Assembly: GCF_042677205.1 (NCBI RefSeq) | Contig: NZ_JBHTIU010000027.1 | Location: 284,849 to 348,848, forward strand | Reading direction: 5' to 3' | Length of the DNA: 64,000 nt | Origin: Paenibacillus_L residui | GTDB lineage: Bacteria; Bacillota; Bacilli; Paenibacillales; NBRC-103111 | Shown: positions 44,191 through 52,470 of the stretch, one piece after another | Layout of the letters: each line of letters opens with the position of its first letter | Numbering within the stretch: position 1 is the first letter of the stretch | The notes under the pieces: generated by a model | The model's database searches: none | The model's input: only the letters and a program-made list of their open reading frames with translations | What the model was told of the DNA's origin: nothing | Program-made: the position numbers and the translations under genes

Positions 44191-45777
44191 CTATTCGTCA
44201 ACCAGCCAGGTTCTTAACAAATTAACAAATTCTTCGGGCTTTTTCTTAGCCAAGGTTTCGAGTTGGTTGCGGATCTGATTCTCGTTGGTCACATTTTCAA
44301 GATCGATGGTCGGATATTCAATCGCTGTGCTTTCATAAGCTTCTTCAGCGGCTTCCTCATTCGCTTTGCGTCTGCGGGAGATGAAGTATCCGCCTAGTCC
44401 GGCCAATGCCAGCACTGCCGCTGCAATTCCGCCGATCCAATACCAGTTCACGCTGGAAGCGGGATTAACCTCTTGTGGCCCGGCGAAAGTCTGATCGAAG
44501 ACATGGACCCTGCTCGCCAGCTCTTCCGGAGTGAAGGTCCTTCCGCTGTTTGCAAGCGATGCATTGACAACGCTGATGAGGATTTGTTCAATGGCTTCCC
44601 TTGCTTCCGGGGTAAAGGATTCGGGATTATTCCGATCCGGTGGTTCAATGCCGACAGAAATGGTTAAATCCGTTACAGTGAATGGACTGGATTCAATTTG
44701 CTGGGTGATCCGGTTAACCTCGTAGTTAACGGTCCTCTGCATTTCTTCGGAATTGGCTGAGCCGGCAGCCGAGCTGCCCGGGTAAGTGGGGATATCGGTC
44801 GGGCCGGTTCCCGGCACTCCGCCAGTATCGGCTCCATTGGACGTATATGTTTTTTGCAGTTCCTGAACGCTGATTTCTATCCCTCTCTGCTCCTCCGTAT
44901 TGACCGGAGTGACCAGATTCTCGACTGTGCTTCTCTTGTCGAAGTTCATCGTGGCGATGACCATCGGAATCACTTTGTCTTTACCGAGAATACCGCCCAG
45001 AATTTCTTTGATGTCCTTGCGGAGATCCTGTTCGAATTTCCGTTTGATTTCGAACTGCATCGCCGCCGCGTTTGCGGAAGTGAACTGACTGTCGTTATTT
45101 TTGGAGTACGGGAGCAAATCCCCGTTCTGATCTGAAATCGCTATGTTTTCAATCGGCAAATTTTTGACGCTCTTGGATACCAGTTGGTACATCGTGTCGA
45201 TCTTGTTCTGGTCCAGCCGGTAGCCTGGCTTCAAATTGACAACTACGGATGCGGTCGACTGCTGATCCTGCTCATCGCGGAGAAACACCGTTTCTTCGGG
45301 AAGGTTGATTACAACCTTGGAGCTGGCAACTGCCGTATTGGAATTGATGAGCTGCTGTAATTCTCCCTGGATCATGTCCAGCTTCTTGATGCTGAATTCG
45401 TTGTCCGTCGTGCCGAAAGCGTTATTTTCCCGGAAAGCTCCATAACCAATGCTGCCGTTCTGGTTAAGCCCCTGGGACTCAACTTCGATTTTCACGGTGG
45501 AGACCATATTCCGCGGCACTCCAATCGATTTGCCGTCATCACTAAGGCGGTATGGAATTTTATTATCTTCCAGATGTTTCTTTATGGCCGCTGCATCTGC
45601 GGGCTGCAGATCTGTGAAGGCAGTGGCGTATTCTGTTTTGGACAAGCTGTATGTAACTAAAACCAAAGTTAATATCAACAGTGCTATAGTGGCGATGATC
45701 GTAATTTTTTGACCTTTGCTAAATCTGCCCCAAAATTCTTTTCCTCGATTGACATACTGGAGAACCGTTTCGTTCAC
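44191..45777 (-). CDS. fliF: Flagellar MS-ring protein FliF
   Basis: FliF forms the MS ring in the membrane. The 528-residue product has two membrane helices (about 25-45 and 440-460), the two ring-building motifs between them (YATAFTDLQPADAAAIKKHL and LDMIQGELQQLINS region), and a C-terminal tail that binds FliG (IRNQLETLAKKKPEEFVNLLR). A GTG start follows GAGGTGAG. Confidence 0.97.
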   Translation of the reverse strand: MNETVLQYVNRGKEFWGRFSKGQKITIIATIALLILTLVLVTYSLSKTEYATAFTDLQPADAAAIKKHLEDNKIPYRLSDDGKSIGVPRNMVSTVKIEVESQGLNQNGSIGYGAFRENNAFGTTDNEFSIKKLDMIQGELQQLINSNTAVASSKVVINLPEETVFLRDEQDQQSTASVVVNLKPGYRLDQNKIDTMYQLVSKSVKNLPIENIAISDQNGDLLPYSKNNDSQFTSANAAAMQFEIKRKFEQDLRKDIKEILGGILGKDKVIPMVIATMNFDKRSTVENLVTPVNTEEQRGIEISVQELQKTYTSNGADTGGVPGTGPTDIPTYPGSSAAGSANSEEMQRTVNYEVNRITQQIESSPFTVTDLTISVGIEPPDRNNPESFTPEAREAIEQILISVVNASLANSGRTFTPEELASRVHVFDQTFAGPQEVNPASSVNWYWIGGIAAAVLALAGLGGYFISRRRKANEEAAEEAYESTAIEYPTIDLENVTNENQIRNQLETLAKKKPEEFVNLLRTWLVDE

Positions 45778-45814
45778 TTACTCACCTCATCCGACGTTTA
45801 CCGTTTTACTGGAA

Positions 45815-46123
45815 TTAGAGCTGCATCCTCATAACATCCTGATAGGCCTCCACTACTTTATTTCGAACCTGCACCACCAGCTGCAAGCCTAATTCCGCTT
45901 TTGCCGAGGCGATCATCAGCCGATGAACGTCATTCATTTCTCCAACTATGAATTGCTCGTTCAATTGGTCCACCTGATGCTGCTGCTGGTTTAGATCGGT
46001 GATAGCCCCCTTCAAAAACTGGTCGAACTGCTTCGACAATTCCAGAGCTCCCGTATGGGTCTTGGAACCCGGTATCAGCGAACTAGCGGATTGAGCGTTT
46101 AGTACTACCGGATCTATCATCAT
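45815..46123 (-). CDS. fliE: Flagellar hook-basal body complex protein FliE
   Basis: FliE joins the MS ring to the rod. The 102-residue product has the family C-terminus NDVHRLMIASAKAELGLQLVVQVRNKVVEAYQDVMRMQL (cited in part). ATG at 46123 follows AAAGGGGGG; another ATG follows directly. Confidence 0.95.
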   Translation of the reverse strand: MMIDPVVLNAQSASSLIPGSKTHTGALELSKQFDQFLKGAITDLNQQQHQVDQLNEQFIVGEMNDVHRLMIASAKAELGLQLVVQVRNKVVEAYQDVMRMQL

Positions 46124-46150
46124 TGTCCCCCCTTTCAACTATCTGTCGGC

Positions 46151-46600
46151 CTATCTGCCTATTTCCAGAGCCTTCGTAATCATGGACTTGGAAGCGTTTA
46201 ACGCTGTTACGTTGGCCTCATAGGATCGGGTGGCCGAGATCATGTCGATCATTTCCTTCAAGATATCGACATTGGGCATATGTACATAACCATTTTCATC
46301 CGCATCGGGATGGGTTGGATTGTAAACCAGCTTAGGTGGAGTTGAATCCTCGGTAATTCTCGTTACTTTTACTCCTTCCCCTGCCGCCCCCTCCATAGCA
46401 GAGTTCAGAAAATGGGCAAAAGGCTGACTGCTCTTCGGTTCCATAGTGACAATCTTTCGGCTGTACGGGACCCATTTCCCATCCACCAATCTACCGCGGT
46501 TGGTCTCCGCATTGGCGATGTTGGACGATATCACATCCATTCTGAGTCTCTGGGCCGTCAATGCAGATGAGCTAATATCGAAAGCTCCTGTCAATTTCAT
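46151..46600 (-). CDS. flgC: Flagellar basal body rod protein FlgC
   Basis: Proximal rod protein. The 149-residue product has the N-terminal rod motif AQRLRMDVISSNIANAETNR and the C-terminal EMIDMISATRSYEANVTALN. Its start overlaps flgB by 4 bp. Confidence 0.96.
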   Translation of the reverse strand: MKLTGAFDISSSALTAQRLRMDVISSNIANAETNRGRLVDGKWVPYSRKIVTMEPKSSQPFAHFLNSAMEGAAGEGVKVTRITEDSTPPKLVYNPTHPDADENGYVHMPNVDILKEMIDMISATRSYEANVTALNASKSMITKALEIGR

Positions 46601-47004
46601 CGGCTGCTCCCTCCTAATGCTGTTCTGGCCATCTTAATCTCATGGCCGACCTGCTGACTCATGACGTAATACCTTAGAACATTCTTGGCCAGCAAGGACA
46701 TTTCCGCATCGATGTCGACGTTGTTCATATTGTTATTCATGGCTGTCTCTGAGTCTTTAGTAATTTGCGGAGCGGGATAAGAAGATCGACCTATGACAAA
46801 GTGTCTGGGATCGGTCCTGAATCCTTCAATGGAGAATGGTGCCTTCAACTCATTCTGCAGCAGTTCCTCGAATTGAACATCGGAACGCTTGAAGAAGGGC
46901 GTGTCCACATTCGCGATATTGTTCGAAATCACCTGCTGGCGCAAGGCCGAAGCATTCAGCGAACGCTCCATCAAGTTAAAAGTTGACGAATTTAATAGTT
47001 CCAT
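46597..47004 (-). CDS. flgB: Flagellar basal body rod protein FlgB
   Basis: Proximal rod protein and first gene of the fla/che operon. The 135-residue product has RQQVISNNIANVDTPFFKR near the N-terminus and the C-terminal LRYYVMSQQVGHEIKMARTAL. ATG at 47004 follows GAGGTTAGAGAA; TTG at 47025 is less likely. Confidence 0.95.
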   Translation of the reverse strand: MELLNSSTFNLMERSLNASALRQQVISNNIANVDTPFFKRSDVQFEELLQNELKAPFSIEGFRTDPRHFVIGRSSYPAPQITKDSETAMNNNMNNVDIDAEMSLLAKNVLRYYVMSQQVGHEIKMARTALGGSSR

Positions 47005-47089
47005 TTCTCTAACCTCACTCTCCAAGCTAGATAATCTTATTCAACAAATGTTTGTTAACTCCTCTTTTTTTTCGACATCCTTTAAAAAA

Positions 47090-47095
47090 ATTATA
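47090..47095 (-). promoter_or_regulatory. -10 element of a likely fla/che operon promoter
   Basis: A perfect minus-strand TATAAT lies ~86 bp before flgB in an A+T-rich, otherwise empty 260-bp gap. No good -35 at 16-18 nt is seen (nearest is GATCGA), so it may need an activator. I found no clear sigma-D motif (TAAA-N15-GCCGATAT) here. Confidence 0.45.
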
Positions 47096-47169
47096 TACGA
47101 ATGTGACAAATTTCGATCCATATCAAAACATCTCTAATAATGAATAAAACTGGAATTAATTACAATAAG

Positions 47170-47198
47170 AAAAAAGTCCCATCTTTCGACAGGACTTT
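47170..47198 (-). terminator. Intrinsic terminator downstream of codY
   Basis: On the minus strand AAAGTCC and GGGACTTTTTT pair around an 11-nt loop and end in a T-run. It lies ~65 nt after codY, between it and the fla/che promoter. Confidence 0.75.
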
Positions 47199-47245
47199 CA
47201 TGGTAAATAGGGATTTATTACTGTTTCAATGATACTTTAGGCTCG

Positions 47246-47260
47246 ATTTTTCTGACAAAT
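47246..47260 (-). promoter_or_regulatory. CodY-box-like sequence between codY and the fla/che operon
   Basis: ATTTTTCTGACAAAT matches the 15-bp CodY consensus AATTTTCWGAAAATT with three mismatches. It lies 3 bp after the codY stop and ~165 bp upstream of the TATAAT at 47090. CodY represses this operon directly in B. subtilis. Distance from the promoter is large, so the function is uncertain. Confidence 0.4.
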
Positions 47261-47262
47261 AT

Positions 47263-48042
47263 TTAAACTTTCACTTTTTCAAGACCTAAAATTAATTGAT
47301 CATTCAGGATTTTTATGTAAGTTCCTTTCATGCCGAGCGACCTGGTTTCGATGACACCCGCACTCTCCAGCTTGCGAAGAGCATTAACAATAACCGAACG
47401 GGTGATCCCCGCACGATCGGCAATTTTGCTGGCGACCAATAGTCCTTCGTCCCCATCCAATTCCTCGAAAATATGATCAACCGCTTCAAGCTCGCTATAG
47501 GACAAGGAGGCGACAGCCACGTCTACAATGGCTTTGCTGCGGGCATGAACTTCATTCTCCTCGGCCCGCACCTTGAAAATTTCCATTCCGACGACGGTAG
47601 CCCCGTATTCCGCCAGTATGTAATCTTCGTCCCCGAAAGCATCCTCTTTACGCGTAAGCACCAGTGAACCCAGACGGTCCCCGCCCCCAACAATGGGAAT
47701 AACGGTCATCTGACGATGACCAAACATATGTTCGATTTGTTCGATAAAGTAATGATAGATGCTTTCTTCATCGACATTGGAGGTCGTCTCCTCAATTTTC
47801 AACAATAATGTGTTAATTTCTTCGGAAAATCTCTGCTTCTGGTGAATCATCTCATTCAGATTCTCCGATTCCATCGTCTCAATCTGGGCAAATCCGAGAA
47901 TTTTCCCTTTGCGGCTGACCACATAAAGATTGGCCTGTATAGTATCGCGCAGAACCTCTGCCATTTCCATAAAGCTGACAGGTTTGCCTGCCGCTTTCTG
48001 CAGCAGGCGGTTCAATCTTCTTGTTTTTATCAATAGCGTCAT
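47263..48042 (-). CDS. codY: GTP- and branched-chain-amino-acid-sensing repressor CodY
   Basis: CodY controls nutrient-limitation genes. The 259-residue product has the N-terminal GAF domain (MTLLIKTRRLNRLLQKAAGKPV; VVSRKGKILGFAQIE), a linker helix and the C-terminal winged helix-turn-helix KIADRAGITRSVIVNALRKL. ATG at 48042 is 8 nt after GGAGG. It ends the xerC-hslV-hslU-codY operon. Confidence 0.97.
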   Translation of the reverse strand: MTLLIKTRRLNRLLQKAAGKPVSFMEMAEVLRDTIQANLYVVSRKGKILGFAQIETMESENLNEMIHQKQRFSEEINTLLLKIEETTSNVDEESIYHYFIEQIEHMFGHRQMTVIPIVGGGDRLGSLVLTRKEDAFGDEDYILAEYGATVVGMEIFKVRAEENEVHARSKAIVDVAVASLSYSELEAVDHIFEELDGDEGLLVASKIADRAGITRSVIVNALRKLESAGVIETRSLGMKGTYIKILNDQLILGLEKVKV

Positions 48043-48072
48043 TACTGAAGCCTCCATAATTTCGGGCCTTGC

Positions 48073-49467
48073 TTATAGAATATACTGGCTTAAGTCCCTG
48101 TTTTTTACAATTTCCCCCAGCTTTTCTCGCACATATTCCGGGGTAATGGAAATCTGCTCCAAGTGGATGTCCGATGCTTCATAGGACAGATCCTCCAGAA
48201 CCTTCTCCAGAATCGTATGCAATCTTCTGGCACCGATATTGTCGGTATTTTGATTAACTTCCACGGCAATAGCAGCGATTTCGCGAATCGCTCCTTCTGT
48301 AAAATCCACCCGGATTCCTTCCGTTTCCAAAAGCGCCGTATACTGCATCGTCAGCGCGTTCTTCGGCTCTGTCAGGATCGACACGAAGTCATCGAGCGTC
48401 AAGTTGTTGAGCTCGACCCGTATCGGAAACCGCCCCTGCAATTCAGGGATCAGATCGGATGGTTTCGCTATATGAAATGCCCCGGCGGCAATGAACAAAA
48501 TGTAATCCGTATGCACAGGGCCGTATTTGGTCATGACGGTGCTGCCTTCCACGATAGGCAGAATATCCCTTTGCACTCCTTCGCGGGATACATCCGGGCC
48601 TTGGCCGCGGTTAGGAGTGGCGATTTTGTCTATTTCGTCGATAAAAATAATCCCGGTCTGCTCTGCCCGGCGGACAGCCTCCTGGATTACCTCGTCCATG
48701 TCCATAAGCTTCTGGGCTTCATCTTGAATAAGGACTTTGCGCGCTTCCTTGACCGGCAATTTCCTCTTCTTCGTCCGTTTCGGAAGCAGACTGCCGAACA
48801 TCTCCTGCATATTAAAGCCCATCTGGTCGTTGCCTTGTCCGCCCAGCATATCAAACATCGAAGGAGCATGATCCTCCACTTCGATTTCTATCGTTTCATT
48901 CTCCAGTTCGCCGTTCAACAAGCGCTTCTTAACCGCTTCTCTCTCGTTATCCACGGCGGGGTCCCTCGTCTCCTGTTCTTGCTGGCTCTGGTTTTGCTGT
49001 CCGAACAGCATTTCCAATGGATTGCGCTGCCCTCTATTCTTGGAGCCGGAAGGAACGAGTATCGATACGATTCTATCATTGGCCAGCGCCTCCGCTCTGT
49101 CCTTCAATTTCTCCGTCTTTTCCACTTTGACCATGCGGATCGAGGTTTCCACCAAATCACGGACCATCGATTCCACATCGCGGCCGACGTACCCGACCTC
49201 CGTAAATTTGGTCGCTTCCACTTTGACGAACGGCGCCTTGACCAGCTTGGCGATTCTTCTTGCAATTTCCGTCTTGCCGACTCCCGTCGGCCCGATCATC
49301 AGTATGTTTTTGGGCACGATTTCGTCCCGGATCGCTTCGTCGAGACGGCTTCTCCGATACCGGTTTCTCAAGGCGACAGCTACTGATTTCTTCGCCTTCT
49401 TCTGCCCTATAATATATTTATCGAGTTCCGCTACAATTTGTTTAGGAGTTAGGGAAGATTCGCTCAT
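48073..49467 (-). CDS. hslU: HslU/ClpY AAA+ unfoldase
   Basis: HslU feeds proteins to the HslV protease. The 464-residue product has Walker A IGPTGVGKTEIARRIAKL (about 55-72), GYVGRDVESMVRDL pore-loop region, Walker B IIFIDEIDKIA and the C-terminal sensor domain. The I-domain (about 115-230) is rich in Gln and charged residues. ATG at 49467 follows CAGGAGGG. Confidence 0.97.
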   Translation of the reverse strand: MSESSLTPKQIVAELDKYIIGQKKAKKSVAVALRNRYRRSRLDEAIRDEIVPKNILMIGPTGVGKTEIARRIAKLVKAPFVKVEATKFTEVGYVGRDVESMVRDLVETSIRMVKVEKTEKLKDRAEALANDRIVSILVPSGSKNRGQRNPLEMLFGQQNQSQQEQETRDPAVDNEREAVKKRLLNGELENETIEIEVEDHAPSMFDMLGGQGNDQMGFNMQEMFGSLLPKRTKKRKLPVKEARKVLIQDEAQKLMDMDEVIQEAVRRAEQTGIIFIDEIDKIATPNRGQGPDVSREGVQRDILPIVEGSTVMTKYGPVHTDYILFIAAGAFHIAKPSDLIPELQGRFPIRVELNNLTLDDFVSILTEPKNALTMQYTALLETEGIRVDFTEGAIREIAAIAVEVNQNTDNIGARRLHTILEKVLEDLSYEASDIHLEQISITPEYVREKLGEIVKNRDLSQYIL

Positions 49468-49505
49468 AAACAACCCTCCTGATTTCTCTCGCATAGTTAA
49501 CTGCC

Positions 49506-50048
49506 TTACCCGATTTCTTCGACAATAATATTGTGATTTGTGTAGACACAGATTTCAGCGGCCATCTCGAGAGCCGCCTTCGCGATTTCCGAAGCTTCCA
49601 TATCGGAAGCGTATCTCTTCAGAGCACGGCCGGCCGCCAGGGCAAAGCTGCCTCCGGAGCCGATGGCCAGAATGCCGTCATCAGGCTCGATAATCTCTCC
49701 ATTGCCGGAAATAAGTAGCAGCCCCTGATCATCCATCACGATCATCATCGCCTCCAGCTTGCGCAGAACGCGGTCGGATCTCCATTCCTTGGCAAGCTCT
49801 ACGGCGGCCCGCTGCAGATTTCCATGATGCTCTTCCAGCTTGCCTTCGAATTTCTCGAATAAAGTGATCGCGTCAGCCACCGATCCGGCAAACCCGGCCA
49901 CGACCTTCCCCCTGTAAAGTCTTCTGACTTTCCTCGCCTTGTTCTTCATGACCATGCTATTGCCGAACGTGACCTGTCCGTCTCCCGCTATGGCCCCTTT
50001 GCCTTTATGACGAACGGCAAAAATCGTCGTCGCATGAAATTCGCTCAT
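49506..50048 (-). CDS. hslV: HslV/ClpQ peptidase (N-terminal nucleophile)
   Basis: Proteasome-like peptidase partner of HslU. The 180-residue product has VRHKGKGAIAGDGQVTFG, AGFAGSVADAITLFEKFE and DGILAIGSGGSFALAAGRAL. The canonical Thr-Thr lies at residues 7-8 because of a five-residue N-terminal extension MSEFHATTIFAV; the B. subtilis enzyme has the same kind of extension and is reported to use an N-terminal Ser. ATG at 50048 follows GGGAGTGAG. Confidence 0.96.
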   Translation of the reverse strand: MSEFHATTIFAVRHKGKGAIAGDGQVTFGNSMVMKNKARKVRRLYRGKVVAGFAGSVADAITLFEKFEGKLEEHHGNLQRAAVELAKEWRSDRVLRKLEAMMIVMDDQGLLLISGNGEIIEPDDGILAIGSGGSFALAAGRALKRYASDMEASEIAKAALEMAAEICVYTNHNIIVEEIG

Positions 50049-50086
50049 GCACTCACTCCCTTTAAATAATCCATCATACGCTCCTA

Positions 50087-50980
50087 TCAAGCGCGCGGAT
50101 GGGCACTGTTATAGATCGATTGCAGATGATCCTTGGTTACATGCGTATAAATCTGGGTCGTCGATAAATTGACGTGCCCCAGAAGCTCCTGCACCGTTCT
50201 CAAATCAGCTCCCGCCTCCAACATATGAGTGGCAAAGGAATGGCGGAACATGTGCGGACTTATGCTCTGTACGCCGGCTACCTGGGTAATATATTTATCC
50301 AGCATTCTGCGCACACTGCGGTCCGTCAGGCGGCCGCCGGCATAGTTGACGAACAGCGCGTCTTCATCGCCTGCTTTGACCAGCGCTTCCCTGGCCTGTT
50401 CCGTATACATCCGGATCGCATCCACCGCCGGCTCTCCGATTGGGACATACCGCTCCTTCGCCCCTTTGCCATAGACAAGGGCGATTCCATTGTCCAGATC
50501 GATGGAAGACAGGTCCAGCCGGACCAACTCGCTAACCCGTATTCCGCTAGCATAGAGCAGTTCCATAATCGCCCGGTCTCTGAGTCCGATCGGAGTGTCC
50601 GTATCCGGCGCTCCGAGAAGAGCTTCCATCTGCTCCACATAAAGGAACTTCGGCAGCTTCTTGTCCTGCTTGGGAGTTCTTATGTAGCTGAAAGGGCTGG
50701 ACTCTACAAGCCCCTCCCTCAGCAAATAAGTATAAAATGTCCGCAATGCGGATAATTTGCGGGATACGCTTCGCTTCGCGTACTCCTGTTCATTCAGCTT
50801 GGCCAGAAACATCCGCACATTCAAATACGTCACGGTGGCCGGGCTGTCGATTTGCTGCTGCTCCAGAAAAAGCACGAATTGCTGCAAATCTTTGGCATAG
50901 TTGTTCAATGTATGCGGGGAAGCGTTCCTCTCCGCCTCCAGATATCGAAGGAAACCGTCCACCCACGCTTGCATTGTCAT
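50087..50980 (-). CDS. xerC: Tyrosine recombinase XerC (CodV)
   Basis: XerC-type recombinase for chromosome dimer resolution at dif, together with XerD. The 297-residue product has the N-terminal SAM-like domain and all catalytic residues: Arg148 (SGIRVSEL), Lys172 (GKGAKERYVP), His243 and Arg246 (HMFRHSFATHML), His269 (LLGHVNLSTTQ) and Tyr278. ATG at 50980 is 8 nt after GGAGG. Confidence 0.95.
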   Translation of the reverse strand: MTMQAWVDGFLRYLEAERNASPHTLNNYAKDLQQFVLFLEQQQIDSPATVTYLNVRMFLAKLNEQEYAKRSVSRKLSALRTFYTYLLREGLVESSPFSYIRTPKQDKKLPKFLYVEQMEALLGAPDTDTPIGLRDRAIMELLYASGIRVSELVRLDLSSIDLDNGIALVYGKGAKERYVPIGEPAVDAIRMYTEQAREALVKAGDEDALFVNYAGGRLTDRSVRRMLDKYITQVAGVQSISPHMFRHSFATHMLEAGADLRTVQELLGHVNLSTTQIYTHVTKDHLQSIYNSAHPRA

Positions 50981-51048
50981 AACGTCAACCTCCGATATCA
51001 GAGCCTTTAAAGATACTAAACAGATACTATCGTATCACAGCTAAGCTT

Positions 51049-52377
51049 TTACTTACAAGCAACCAGGCCTGTGCTTTGCGAAAAATTCTGAATAGTTCGA
51101 ATTGCGCGTTCGGCTATTTTTTCATACTTGGCTTTCTTGTTGCGGATTTTCTCATCCAGCGGCGGGAATAATCCGAAATTCACATTCATCGGTTGAAAAT
51201 GCTTAAAGTCCGCCGTCGTAATATACTTTGCCATGCTGCCCAAGGCCGTCTCCAGAGGGAAAACAAGACAGTCCTCACCCCTGGCCATTCGGCCCGCATT
51301 GATTCCCGCAATAAGGCCGGAAGCCGCCGATTCGACATAGCCTTCCACCCCGGTCATCTGCCCGGCGAAGAACAGATTGTCCCGGCGGACAAATTGATAA
51401 GTGTTACGCAGCAGCTTCGGTGAATTGATGAAAGTGTTGCGGTGCATAACCCCATATCGGACAAACTCCGCCTGCTCCAGTCCGGGAATGAGCGAGAAGA
51501 CCTTCTTCTGTTCCCCCCATTTCAAGTGGGTCTGGAACCCGACCAGATTATACAGCGTTCCGGCTGCATTATCCTGCCTCAACTGCACGACCGCATAAGG
51601 CTGCTTGCCCGTACGCGGATCGACGAGCCCCACCGGCTTCATCGGACCGAACAAAATCGTCTGCTTGCCCCTGCTAGCCATCACTTCGATAGGCATGCAG
51701 CCCTCGAAATAAATTTCCTTCTCAAACTCTTTGATCGGCGCCACTTCCGCCGTAACCAGCGCTTCATAGAAAGCTTCGAATTGCTCTTCATCCATGGGAC
51801 AATTGATATAGGCGGCTTCCCCTTTGTCATACCGGGAAGCTATGAAGGCTTTATCCATATCGATGGAATCTTTCTCAACAATCGGTGCGGCTGCATCATA
51901 AAAGTATAAATATTCCTCTCCCATAAGCGACCGCAGATGCTCCGACAGATCCGGAGAAGTAAGCGGACCTGTGGCGACCACTGTTATTCCTTCCGGCAAT
52001 GAGCTGATTTCTTCATTAACGACCTCAATCAGCGGATGATTGCGGAGCGTGGAGGTCACCTCTCCCGAAAACCCGTCCCGGTCCACCGCAAGCGCGCCGC
52101 CTGCCGGAACCGCATGCTTGTCCGCACTCGCCAGAATAAGCGAATCCAGGTTCCGCATCTCCTCCTTCAGCACGCCCACCGCGTTGGTCAATCCATTAGC
52201 CCGCAAAGAGTTGCTGCAGACCAGCTCGGCAAATTTATCGGTGATATGGGCCGGCGTTTTGCGGACCGGCCTCATTTCGTACAGTTTAACCGGAACTCCC
52301 TGGCGGGCAATTTGCCATGCGGCCTCGCTGCCCGCTAGTCCTGCTCCGATGACAGTGACTGGTTTATCATTGGACAT
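51049..52377 (-). CDS. trmFO: Methylenetetrahydrofolate--tRNA-(uracil-5-)-methyltransferase TrmFO
   Basis: This FAD- and folate-dependent enzyme makes m5U54 in the tRNA T-loop. The 442-residue product has the FAD loop VIGAGLAGSEAAW (9-21), FAELVCSNSLRANGL with the conserved Cys, and the FAD-binding C-terminal AGQMTGVEGYVESAASGLIAG. It lies after topA, behind a terminator, and before xerC. Confidence 0.97.
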   Translation of the reverse strand: MSNDKPVTVIGAGLAGSEAAWQIARQGVPVKLYEMRPVRKTPAHITDKFAELVCSNSLRANGLTNAVGVLKEEMRNLDSLILASADKHAVPAGGALAVDRDGFSGEVTSTLRNHPLIEVVNEEISSLPEGITVVATGPLTSPDLSEHLRSLMGEEYLYFYDAAAPIVEKDSIDMDKAFIASRYDKGEAAYINCPMDEEQFEAFYEALVTAEVAPIKEFEKEIYFEGCMPIEVMASRGKQTILFGPMKPVGLVDPRTGKQPYAVVQLRQDNAAGTLYNLVGFQTHLKWGEQKKVFSLIPGLEQAEFVRYGVMHRNTFINSPKLLRNTYQFVRRDNLFFAGQMTGVEGYVESAASGLIAGINAGRMARGEDCLVFPLETALGSMAKYITTADFKHFQPMNVNFGLFPPLDEKIRNKKAKYEKIAERAIRTIQNFSQSTGLVACK

Positions 52378-52432
52378 GATCCCAACCTCCTCCTAATTCC
52401 TTACGGTTCGCAGCACCCCGGAAAAGAAGACG

Positions 52433-52460
52433 AAAAACTAAGCTCCAGAGAACTTAGTTT
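52433..52460 (-). terminator. Intrinsic terminator downstream of topA
   Basis: On the minus strand AACTAAG and CTTAGTT pair around a 10-nt loop and are followed by TTTCG (total run TTTTT). It lies about 10 nt after the topA stop. Confidence 0.7.
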
Positions 52461-52470
52461 CGCGCAAGAC

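Noticed and set aside
47005..47262. Sigma-D promoter upstream of flgB
   Set aside because: I searched for TAAA-N15-GCCGATAT and close variants on the minus strand and found none; only a sigma-A-like -10 is present.
48163..49386. 407-codon plus-strand open frame opposite hslU
   Set aside because: Antisense to hslU with all AAA+ motifs intact on the other strand; amino-acid composition is that of a shadow frame.
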